Assembly (NCBI GenBank): GCA_030144725.1
Contig: JASKMD010000070.1
Coordinates: forward strand, 35,496-99,495
Origin: Haematococcus lacustris
Taxonomy: Eukaryota; Chlorophyta; Chlorophyceae; Chlamydomonadales; Haematococcaceae
Direction: 5' to 3'
DNA: 64,000 nucleotides
Below the pieces are notes generated by a model. That model saw only the letters and a list, made by a program, of their open reading frames with translations. It did no database searches and was not told where the DNA came from. This document shows, in pieces, positions 13,501-24,000 of this stretch (positions within the stretch are counted from its first letter, which is position 1; the number at the start of each line of letters is the position of its first letter). Both the position numbers and the translations under genes were made by a program.

Positions 13501-15285
13501 CCAGTCAGGGAGATCCAGCAGCTGATCAGCGAGTTAAGGGGAGACCGGGGCAGCGAGCTGACCATCCTTCACCCCATTGGTCAAGGAGGGTTTGGGACGG
13601 TGAGTTGCCTCTGACGGCTCCTCTTGCCTCTGGCATGGCAATCCTCCCTGACATGGCTCATGGCATGACATGACGCCTGGCATGTGCTTGAGTTGCTGTG
13701 GAATTGCTAAGAGGAGGAATGCTATGCCTTGAGAAGATGAGCAGAAGTGGCCAAGGATGTGTGCAGCCAGACAGTCTGCAGTGGTGGCGACTCATGCCAT
13801 TGCCATGTTGGTGTGTGCCCAGGTGTACAAGGGCCTATGGCGGAACTTGGAGGTGGCAGTGAAGACTGTGCTGTTCCAAGACAAGGCAACAAATGGTCAA
13901 TCCGCTGCAGGTATGTGATACTCATGACTCCAAACTCGTATATGGGCCTATGCTCCTACCTACCTACCTACCTACCTACCTAACTACCTAACTGTTGCTC
14001 ACTGCATTTCTCTCTTACCATGTAGGTTAGCCGTTGTACTTGGCACAATCACTACAAGCACTACTGGTGCAAGCACTGGCCACCAGATGGGAAACAGCCC
14101 ACATGTCTGCAGCCTCTCGCTACAGACTATCCTTGGTGGCATCGCTTGATGTCACACTTAGCACCCTGCTGTACCACACCACATCAACACAAAGCACCTT
14201 CACCACCTTCACTTGAGTCTTGGCCTGCATGCTCTCGCTCCCATGCAAAGATTCTCGGTGCGCCTAGCTATGGCCATGAGCTTCCTAGCGTGGTGCTAGA
14301 CAGGGCTAATGATGAGCTCCGTAGCTCGCTGGCCTGGGCCATGCAGGTTTCTGACCTGCATACTGCTGCCCTGCTGTGCAGCGTGCCACATCTCGCCTGC
14401 TGCTGACGATGCCGGGGACCTAGCCACCAGCGCCCTGGCCCAACAGCACAGTCAGGCTAGAGCGGTGCTGGAGGCGGCGGTCACCAGCAGCATCGCCCAC
14501 CCCAACGTGGTGAGCATGGCAGCTAGGGGGTGCGGCAGGGTGGAGTGGGTTTGTTTGTATCTGAGAGGCATTTGGGTGGCATGAGGCTGAGTGAGCTTTT
14601 GTGCCAGTGTCAGTGCCAGTGTCAGTGTCAGCTATTGTGCCAGTGTCAGCGTGAGACAAAAGCAGCAGGGCAGCAGTAGGACAAAAAAAAAGAAAGACAC
14701 CGCTCTCACCGTGGGCATGCATCAAGGGGGAGGGATTGCATTGAGTGTGTCTGCCCTCCCACCAGCACCAACACTGTCTGGTGGCGGTCAGTGATGCTGC
14801 TGGATGTGGGGTTGCTGACCGTGTGCAGGTGGCCACCTACCACTATGACATCATCCCTGTGCGCGCCACAGAAGGGGCAGGGCTGCGGGGCCTAAACATC
14901 ACCCATGCTGCTCAAGTCGACTGGAAGCTCTACCTGGTGCAGGTAGGCAGGCTGCCTCTGCCCCAATGAGATGTTGCCCTGTGGCTGTGCCCTGTGACCC
15001 AGGCACAGCTTAGATCAGTAGGGTTGGTTTTGGCTCGGCTTGGCTTGGCTTAGCTTAGCTGTGTGCCTGCCGCGACTGCTGCTGCCAAAGAGTAGGGCAG
15101 AGAATGTGTGTGATCTGCTGGCTGTGCAGGAGTTCTGCGATGCTGGTGCTCTCAGCACTGCCTTTGACCAGCGCTACTTCCACTCAGCTGCTGGCCTGCC
15201 CTACCTGGAGATGGTGCTGTGCATCCTACAGGTGACAGGCTGGCAGGAGGGTGTAGGTGACCGGCGCAGTGCAGGCACACACCAG

Positions 15286-15320
<35 letters not shown>

Positions 15321-18100
15321 CGCAAGATGGGATGGCCTGCATCAGCGTCGTGCTCAGAGGCTTGTAATGGATGCAGTGCGGAGAGCAGGGCAGGCCAGCT
15401 GCCTAAGTCGCAACAGCGGTAGTGTGGTGGCAGTGGCAGCTCTGTTGACATCAGGCTTGAGAGCAGAAAGCAACGTCAGTTCCTTGGTGGTTTGTGGTGC
15501 ATGGCAGCTTCAGGGTTGTATGGGAGTGTGCTTGCAAGACATAAGGGAAGCCATGCCTGCTCTCATGCCTGCTCAGAGTCGCCACGTGTATGCCTGCACA
15601 GGACATTGCCCGGGGCATGGCGCACATTCACTCTAAAAGTGTGATCCACGGCGATCTCACTCCCACCAACATCCTGCTCAAGCATGACATGAACCGCTCG
15701 AGGTAGGCGTTACTGCCTTGCACACCCTGCTCTCACCGCTCACACTGGGCTCTTGAGCATGTTTCCTCCCTGTGAAGTACTGTCAGATGCTGCTGGGACT
15801 GCTGCTGGTAGTACTGTGTTACAGATGTGCTGCGGTAAGAGTATGCTGGGGTGCTGTGTGATACATGTTGTTGGTTATACACATATGCACCTAGCTGTCC
15901 TGGAGCAAGATGTATAACCTAGCCTTCCCTCCGCTGCTGGTGTTGGTAGCTAGTATCAGTAGACAGCCAGCTGCAGGTGGGATGTCTCATATGGCATGTT
16001 GGTGGCAGCATGTCATAAGCAGTAGCAGGGCAGAATGTCACGGCATGCGGGAAGCGATAGCAGCTAGAGGGCGACAGCTTGTGTTAGATGGCACGGGAAA
16101 TGGCACCAGGTGATGGCAGGCAGCAACCAGCTGCAGTAGGCAGTAGCAGTGTGGCAGCAGGTAGCTAGTATCAGGCAAGTGAACCGTGCTCTGGGCCCTG
16201 ACTGCAGCCGCTTCCTAGCCAAGATTGCGGATTTTGGGCTGTGCGCCACCATCACCCCCGGCAAGACCCACATCTCCAACATCAGGAACGGTGAGGCCAC
16301 CTGCTACTGTGTGTTCACCATATGCCAGCCATACAGCTTACAGCCAGCCAGCCAGCTTGCTCTGCAGTGCACTCCTCCTGTCCATTGCCACTGCCCACTG
16401 GTCCCGGGGCTACCTACTGCTGCTGCCCACAGCTTCAACTCTTGACTGCAACCCTGCACAGCAGAAGCCATGCTGACAAATGTTGGCAGAGCCGCTGGGA
16501 GGGTTCTGGTTGCTGGGAGAGCTGGGTGGCGTGCCAGGTCTACCACCAGGCAGCTGTCTTCGCCCACTTGCAGGAACGCCATTCTATGCCGCACCTGAAA
16601 CCACTGCCAGTGGCATCCTCAGCAAGGCGTCAGATGCCTACTCCTTTGGCGTGCTCATGTGGTGGGTGGACACTGCTTGCAGCTGTTTGCACCTGCCCAC
16701 CTGCCTGATAGCCTCCCGCAGTGCTCAGCAGCAGACACCAGCTGCAGGCACTGAAACCTGCCCCAACCTGTCCAGCCCATCTTGCCATCCTGTGTTTTGT
16801 GCTGGTCATCTTTGCATGTTCCTCCCCCTAAAGCGTATGCCAGTCTTTGGATAGAAGCACTTTACCAACACATGGTGTCTGCCTTTGACTCATTCAAGCT
16901 GGCACCCACACTGGCTAGAGGGCAGTATCAGGCTTTGCTTGTCCCTGAGCCTGAACGTTATCTGGTGAATGAGCCTCATCGGACTCTGAACGCTAGCTGT
17001 GAACCGACACCTACTCCACAGCTCCTAGCCACTGTGGCTGTTGACACCGCCATGCAGGGAGTTGTTCACAGGCAGGGTTCCATGGGAGGCCACCCCTACT
17101 GGCTTCATGCCCGCAAAGGACTTCAAGAAGTAAGCGCTGGGCTGTGGCTGGCTGGCTTTGCCTTGTGGCATCTGCATGTAGCTCTCTTGCAGCAGAGCTG
17201 GGCTCACGTGCAAGAAAACCTCCAGGCCTGATAGAGTGGCTGGCTTGCTGGGCTGCACTCTTGCCAGGGCACACAGCACAAACCCAGCTGTACATGATGC
17301 ATGGCATGGCATTGTGACCGTCAGTTGAGCAGAATGCACTTCAGGTTAGCGGCACCAGTATCTGAACTTGCACATGGGGAGGCTGCCACGGCCCCGTACA
17401 CGAGCTGGCGCTTGCCTGGCGCTCAACCTTACGCGTCCAATACACCTGCTGCAGCAGCAGCAGCTGTTGCCACGCATCCATACCCTCCTGTGCTACCAGC
17501 GGCTCTTGGTACTGCTGCTGTAGTGTTTGCTTGTGTTGCCTCTATGATGACGGCAAGGCAACAGAACAGTATGCTCCACCTGGCTGCCTGCTTCCTTGCA
17601 GGTTTCCCCGTGGTACTCCCTCTGGCTACGTGTCCCTGTGCCTGCAATGCCTGGACAGCAACCCTCGTGCTCGCCCCAGCTTTGACACCGCACTGCAGCG
17701 CCTGGACACGCTCCTTGCCAAGCTCATGCAGAAGGCTGCAAAGCTGCAACAGCAGCATAGCCAGGGACAGCCCCAGCCCCAGGCTAACCACTCTCTCCAG
17801 CCGGTGTTCAGTGCACAGCAGCACCTGCAGCAGCAACTGCAACAGCAGCAGCAGCAGCAGCAGCAGGTAGTGCAGCATCAGTACCTAGCTCCTGCCACCC
17901 TACCACCGAGCCTGACATACCTGTCAAGCCCAGGGACAGTGATGGGCCCAGGAGTACCGCCAGGGCTGCAGCAGCAGCACCACTGCCCCATGCCCCATGG
18001 CAGCCCTATGGCTCCTGCTACCTACTGTGCCGCAGCCAATGTGTCAAGCCCCAATGCTTCTGGCCCCTATGCCCCCCAGCCTGAATACCAGGCCGTCTAG
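4549..18100 (+). CDS. Receptor-like kinase: secreted ectodomain, TM helix, TKL-type kinase domain
   Basis: One long multi-exon gene. The first exon begins MSLWQLLVALPLLLAQFSSA, a textbook signal peptide. Ectodomain exons follow at roughly 5381-5590, 5812-5930, 6282-6352, 6980-7078, 7380-7505, 7860-8015, 8370-8690, 9173-9360, 9675-9820 and 9905-10155, rich in N-x-S/T sites and short hydrophobic repeats like those of beta-helix ectodomains. The exon about 10527-13602 carries the membrane helix (from 10621, GLGIGLPIGFCALLVAFLAA, then basic KCWRGRN), a ~950-residue Gln/Pro/Ser/Ala linker and the P-loop IGQGGFGT. Kinase exons then follow: 13823-13909 (VYKGLW, VAVKT lysine), ~14402-14511 (helix C), 14829-14942 (strands 4-5), 15130-15231 (EFCDAG hinge), 15602-15704 (HGDLTPTN catalytic loop), ~16208-16290 (ADFGL), 16574-~16660 (YAAPE, DAYSFGVLMW), a small exon near 17100 and 17602-18100 (LCLQCLDSNPRARPSF, then a Gln-rich tail). 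All catalytic residues are present, although the loop is non-RD with Thr in place of Lys. The ligand is unknown; ectodomain exon edges are approximate. Confidence 0.85.
13957..13992. repeat. (CTAC)n-type microsatellite in kinase-gene intron
   Basis: About seven copies of a 4-bp unit (ctac/taac variants) lie in the intron after the VAVK exon. No coding effect. Confidence 0.9.
15284..15320. repeat. (GGCA)n microsatellite in kinase-gene intron
   Basis: Roughly nine tandem GGCA units lie in the intron between the hinge exon and the catalytic-loop exon. The same tetramer recurs at 42270-42320, 41466-41495 and 54252-54275. Confidence 0.9.
17820..17870 (+). repeat. CAG repeat coding polyglutamine
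   Basis: Within the last exon of the kinase gene, CAG/CAA runs encode a polyglutamine tract in the tail after the kinase domain. Such tracts vary in length between strains. The antisense Leu-rich ORF here is a shadow. Confidence 0.85.
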
Positions 18101-19242
18101 TTGCCCCGAGTGCAGTGCAGTGAACGCAGCGCCCATGCCACCTAGCTGATGTCTGTGTGGTGGAGGCCAGGCGCCATGCAGACGCAGAGGTGTGCATTCC
18201 AGTTGCCTGGAGGTGGGTGGTAGTTGTGGCAAGCCGCAGCACCAGCTGTGGTCAGGATGCTTCGAGGTGGTTGCGCCAGGGTGCAGATTTTCCAAGACAC
18301 TGGGCATTGGCAGTTGATCGGTGGTGGCTGCGCAGCAAGGGGCGTGCACGAGTGCATGAATAAGTAGTGATGCTGTATCAGTTCAGGGTGTGCCCAGACG
18401 TTGTGGTCGAATTCATGTTCGCTAGGAGCGGCTAGCGCCTCAGGCGGGGTGGGACAGCAGCATCAATGCTTTTCAGCGTAGTATTGTGCGCAGGGGAAAA
18501 GTGTGGTTCATGGTGTGGGATCTAAGTTGGCCACCTCTGGGTGAGGTCCGTGTGACTGAGGGTAAGGGTGCAGGGAGCGGAGCAAGGGCTCATGAGAGGA
18601 GGGAAGCAGGGCAACCATGCGATGTGGACATGACCATGGTTGCTTGGTAATCTTGCTTTATTTGGCGCACAGGAGAATTTTGATGCGCTCATTGTGAAGA
18701 GGGCTTCTCAGATGTCGTGAATGGGTAATGTAGTGATAATGATGAAGTGAGCAATGTGGACATATTATGCAGAGACTTGATGGTGGGCAAGGCGGTTCAA
18801 GTACGATATGTAAGTAGTGTACGGGAAAGCAGGAAGAAAAGGACTGACCTGAGCAACAGTCAAGATCAGAGCGCATCCATAACAGCCATGGTTTCACCCC
18901 TGCACCATTCCAGGCACGACACCATTCATTACCATGCGCATAACACGGTAACAGATGTCGAAGAGACGATACCCTATGTTCTCATCACTACAGGACAACC
19001 TGAACAATACCTCAGTCACAATACAAATCCGTGGCAACATTCCGAGACTATGGCAACACGTCTTCATTGTACACTCATCAATACACTGTGCCACAACAGC
19101 AGTATTCATGCTTCCCAAGATGCATTGTCACCCTGAGATGTGAGCTTCATTTTAGGTTGCCTCCCAGGCAAAGGAAACGGATCACATAGTGTGCTGCCAT
19201 TAAGACCCACAGCCTGGACTGCCTGCAGGGCAACCAGCTTGT
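18101..19242. other. Convergent intergenic region
   Basis: 1.1 kb between the 3' ends of the kinase gene (plus) and the next gene (minus). I see no coding exon. The segment 18660-19135 is noticeably more AT-rich than its surroundings, as expected for untranslated or spacer DNA. Confidence 0.45.
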
Positions 19243-20634
19243 TTAGGCTGCACCCAGGACCGGGATGCGCGGGTGCGGCAAGGCCGCCAGTGCTGCACCT
19301 GAGTGCCCAACCAGCTCAGCCTGCCGCAGCTGACTGCTCCCCAGTTGCACGCCGCACAGCAAGGGTGCGGCCAGGAGCTGCTTGCGCTGCCGCTGCTTCT
19401 GGCTGCCCCAGACCCCCAGCTTGGCTCCATGTAGCAGAGCACCACCTGCTCCTGCTTTGCTGCTGTGTGCACTGGTCCCAGAGCTTGAGGCTGCCACGGG
19501 GCAGACAGCTGCAGGCGAGGTGACCAGCCGAGCGGAACGGGGCTGCAGGCGCTTGCGCTCCAGCCTGGCTCCCACTGCCTGCCCAGCAATGGCTGTGGCT
19601 ATAGTGAACAGGATGGCATACTTGGGCATAATCACGGCTTTGCGCAGCATGGCTATGAAGGGGATGCTGGCATGCACTGCTATGAACCAGTGCACCCCGA
19701 ACTTCTCGCAATGCTCACGCCACATCCCAAATGGCACATTCACAGCTGCAGATGCCACCCCTACTGCCAGAAGCTTTACAGGCAGTGCCTGCGGCCGCAG
19801 GTGGCGAACCGGCTTGGTGGCGGCTAGGATCGCACGAGCCTGAATGATGACCTGGGGGCACTGCAGGTGACCAGCTGGATTGAACACTACAGGTGCTAGG
19901 GGGCCCAACATCTTGCGCATGGGGCACTGGCCAGAACTCTGGCCCACGTCTCCTTGTGAAGGCGCGGGGCCTGCTCGGGGCTTAGGCTTAGACACTTCGG
20001 GCCCTTGGCGCCTGTGCTGCGCTGGTTTAGCGTGGTGCTGCAGCGCTCGCATGATGGCACCGAAGTCCAGCTGCAATCAACAAACCCATTTGTCACGCGC
20101 AGTCAGACACAATCCCGCAAGCAACAGCTTCACTCACAAAGCCATTGCCAAAGCCAGAGAGACTAATGGTGGCCAGCGCGCTATGACGCAGTGGGTGGCG
20201 TGCCACAGTAGTCAGCTTCTTTGGCTCCGCTTCGCTGCACTGGCTACTGCGCTGCTCAGGCTGGCACATAGGTTGCGCTGGTGCAGCGGGTTGCTCAACA
20301 TAGCGTACAAGAGGCACCACGCCACCAGGCCCATGGAACCTGCAGTCAAGGCGAGGCTGAATGTAGCAACTCGGTGCATTAGCGCAAAGTTAGCGCCGGC
20401 CACTCACAAACGAAAGCTAGAGGCAAAGTCCGTGAGATCCTCCAGCACAGGTCTCCGAAGGCCTGCTGTGTGAGCGGCCGGCACGACGGGATTCACAGCG
20501 ATAGCTCGCGCATATGCAAGTCCCTGTTCCTCCCCTACTGCGGAAAGGAACGGACATCGCGATACAGCTGTCGTCAGCACCGCCTCGTAAGGGCACGTCA
20601 TTTGTGATGACGCTCCGCTTGCTACTATGACCAT
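19243..20634 (-). CDS. Uncharacterised protein with hydrophobic segments and five Cys-Pro motifs
   Basis: Three exons read 20634-20408, 20339-20138 and 20070-19243, with GT-AG borders and matching phase (418 codons). The N-terminus (starting MVIVASGASSQM; a second Met precedes TCPYEAV) contains RCPFLSAVGEEQGLAYARA and continues across the splice as SFR-LFHGPGGVVPLVRY. The middle contains FGMWREHCEKFGVHWFIAVH followed by hydrophobic and basic segments (IPFIAMLRKAVIMPKYAILF), probably one or two membrane-associated helices. The C-terminal ~120 residues are low complexity. The non-repetitive blocks and intact splicing argue that it is real, but I do not recognise the family. Five Cys-Pro dipeptides (TCPY, RCPF, QCPM, QCPQ, VCPV) recall heme-responsive motifs; that is only a suggestion. 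It is divergent from the downstream diphosphatase gene. Confidence 0.65.
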
Positions 20635-21013
20635 ACCTATTCACATGCACACCCACCTAATGACACTCACATGCAGAACAAAACGGCGAGCCAATCTGCA
20701 ACGCCGCAAGTATAGGATGCACCGCATTTATATGCTTGCCACGTCTACACCTCTGCCATGGCTCATGCCACCAGTGCTGCAACTGTGTATTATGCATTCA
20801 TCAGAGTACACTGCCAGGTGTTACCTCCACCTGATACTGACCCTCGCCCCCCCCCCGAAATTAAAACAGGTTAGGTTCCACCCATGTCACTGTGTTCGTC
20901 TGTGCAGCATTTGCAAACATGTATACCCTCCTCGACCTTAAGCTCTGCCTGCTTGTATGCATGTTGCGACGGGGCTCAATGATGTTTTACGCACACGAAC
21001 GAACGTAAAGAGG
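20635..21013. promoter_or_regulatory. Divergent promoter region (379 bp)
   Basis: This gap separates the start codons of the minus-strand protein (20634) and the plus-strand diphosphatase (21014). It must hold both promoters and 5' UTRs. It contains a run of nine C at 20850-20858. No TATA box is obvious on either strand. Confidence 0.5.
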
Positions 21014-24000
21014 ATGGGACCGACACAGTTGGCAGTGCAACACCGCGAGACGGCACAGCACGGCGCAAAGCACTTGTTCAACTTCGGTGTAATCAGTGAT
21101 GTACAGGTTTGTTGTTGAATAGAACAGAACTCTACCACCAGGCAGTCGTGGTCTTCCTCACTGGCTAGGAATGGTACAGGGAGCCTGCTTCACCACAAGT
21201 GGTGCATGCCTTTGTGCAGCATGCTGACATCCCAGACGGTGCTTCCTTCCATGGGGTAGGTGCAATATATGCTTTTTCGCAACGCGTTCCTCTGTACATG
21301 ATGTGTTAAGGCCCTGCCACGGTGCATGCATACATATACATGGTCAATCTGTAGCTCATGGCGTTCGATGGCAGCTGACTGGGGAAACTCAACGACCCCA
21401 TGGCTGCAACAAGATGTGCAAGCATCAGAAGCAGCTACGGTGCCTCAGAATGGCTCTGTCTCTGGCTCGGGCACATAATGATGCACGCATGATGAAGCAT
21501 GCGTGCTTTGCATGCATAGACGTCCAGTCTCATGATGGAGTGCAACTACTGCACAGTGCCAGAAGTGGAGCGTGCAGGCATCATGGCCTCCACAGTGCAG
21601 TTGGTGCTCTTGCAAATGTGTGTACGTCCATATCACATTCTGTATGCATGCATGCACATGTGGCTGCAGGTGCCCCGCTACTACCGCAATGCGAAGGCAA
21701 GGAAGACATCTGCCGCTTGGGCTGTCGCGACACTCCCAGTTCATCATCAGCACATAATTCCCGTACTAATGGGTAATGGGTAGGGGCTGTGTTGTTTGTA
21801 ATCCAAAATGAAACACACGCTCTGATGTAAGCAACAGCTTAAGCATTTCCTAGTGCACACATACTACTGTGCTACAGGCTGCTGGGCTTGGGCCTTGGGG
21901 GCTTGGTCTCGCAGCTTCTTGAAGCCCAATGGGGGGTACTCCTTGCCCTTGGCTGGAAGCCTTGCTCGGTGTGGCCACCTGCACAGCTCCAGTGGGCGCC
22001 ACTTTCTCTCCCCTGCCCGCTGGAGGTTGAGGGCTGCGTTGCAGTCCCTGTCCACCCATTTGCAAAGGTCCCCAGGGGTGGCCTGGGCCAGCCAAGGGCA
22101 CCACATGAGCCCCCGCACTGGCGCCTCAAAGCGCTTGCTCCGGCTGACCACAACAAGCGTCATCAGCTTGTGTGACCATGTGTTCCCTCACACTGTCCAT
22201 GGCCATACTGGGACTAGAGGGTGCCATGTGCCATGATCTGTTGCTCCCTTGCACTGTCCCTCCATGATGGGTGTTGTGTCAAGGATCGTGCCACACTGGG
22301 GCCTGTGTATTGAGGCCACATCTAGGGTCACATCTATGGTTGGGAGTGAGAGCAGGCTGCGCCCCAGGCAGCAGCTCCTCCCTTCATGCGTGCCAGCACG
22401 CCCGGGTAACCATCTACTGCCGCCGCCACCGCTGCCGCTGCTGCTGCTGCTGCTGCTGCCCCAGGTTGCTCTGGCCCGAGCAGTTGGTGCATGGAAGTCC
22501 GCCAACACGCTCGACTTTGCCGTGCACTTTGGCGACATCTTGGACGGCTACCAGCCCAAGGCAAGGTCTTGCGGGTGTCGTCATCACCATCACCCTGCTT
22601 TATGCTGCTACTCTGCAACATCCGCCTTGCGTTCTTGAACCTGCAACCTGGCAACCGACAAGGTTTAGAGGCTAATTAGAACTCTCCTGCGACTAGGAGC
22701 TGCCTGCTGTGAGACGATGACCAAGCCATAGCCCCTTTGCGCAGCCGCAACCGCCTTTGCTCCTCTTGCCACCTTCAGCCCACACCTTAACCATGGGGAA
22801 TGCATCTCACCAGGGTGATCTGCCACCAGGCCACCAGGATCACCATGGGCACACAAAGAAGGAAAGAAAGGCTGCGCCCTTACCGCTGGTCGTGCATTAA
22901 GCTGCTGATGTTGGTCAATGAATGGGACTGGATGAGGTACTGATTGTTAGAGGTTGGTCCTCTCTCTTAACTCCATAACACCTCCGTGATTCATCAAGGG
23001 TTGCAACCTTGGGTGTGACCCCTCGCTGCCCTCCCTCGAGACATCAGCACACACGCCTTGACACCCACCCATCCGGGCTGTGCCCTGCGCCCTATGCCCT
23101 GCGCCTCCCCCTTGGAGCTGTGCAGGATCAGGCGGAGCAGGTGCTGGATGGCCTGTTAGGAGAGTTTGACAAGTTGGAGAGGCCCGTGTACCACATGTGA
23201 GTCATGCCGTTATTTGTTAAATGGGCTTTCACTGCTTTGAGAGCTGCCAGCCATTAGGGTGCTTGGCTGTGCCAGTTTCCTCCTCATGTGAGCAACTGCT
23301 GCCCTCCCCATGCTCACCGCATGGTAACCGCATGGTCGCCACATGCTCACCACATGGCCGTGGCATGCTCGCTGCATGGCACCAGGGGTTGTGCCCTGAC
23401 TAATGCGTCAATGAGCCTTGCAGGCCGACTTGCATGCAGCCCCAGCCATCTGGCTCAAGGCAGTGCTATCAAGCTCTGGCCTCCAGCCCCCACCTGCACA
23501 GCATGACGGTCACGGAGGGCTGCCATGTGCCCTCTGCCTGGCCCCCCCTGCCTGCAGGCTGGGCAACCACTGCCTGTACAACCTCCCTCGCCCACACTTG
23601 AACCAAAGGTGAGCCCGCGAGCGTTGTTGCACCACACTCAGCGCTTTCAAGGCCAGACAAGTCCGTTGTGCGTGCAAGTTGTGTGTGCAGGCTGGGCATC
23701 CACGGCCCGGAGGGCGGTGGCAGCTACTACGCCTTTGAGCCCCACCCGCGGTGGCGGGTGGTGGTGGTGGATGCCTATGACGTGTCGGTGCTGGTGAGTG
23801 GTTCGCAGCCTTGCTGGTGGGGGCTGCTCTAGGCGGGTGGTGGGAGGGCAAGAGGGTGAGAGGGGCATTGCTGACCGTGTGCTGCCTGGCGGTGGGAGCT
23901 GCAGGGCTGGCCTGAATCTCATCCTCTGCACCAGCTGGCCGTCCAGTTGCTGGCCCAACACAACCCCAACAAGGTGTGACTGCCAGCCCAAGTGTGACTG

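Noticed and set aside
17429..17878. Leucine-rich minus-strand ORF
   Set aside because: Antisense of the polyglutamine tail of the kinase; shadow of CAG repeats.
20212..20403. Hydrophobic minus ORF starting MAGANFALMHRV
   Set aside because: It spans the intron and another frame of exon 2; the spliced frame (LFHGPGGVVPLVRY) fits phase and both splice borders.
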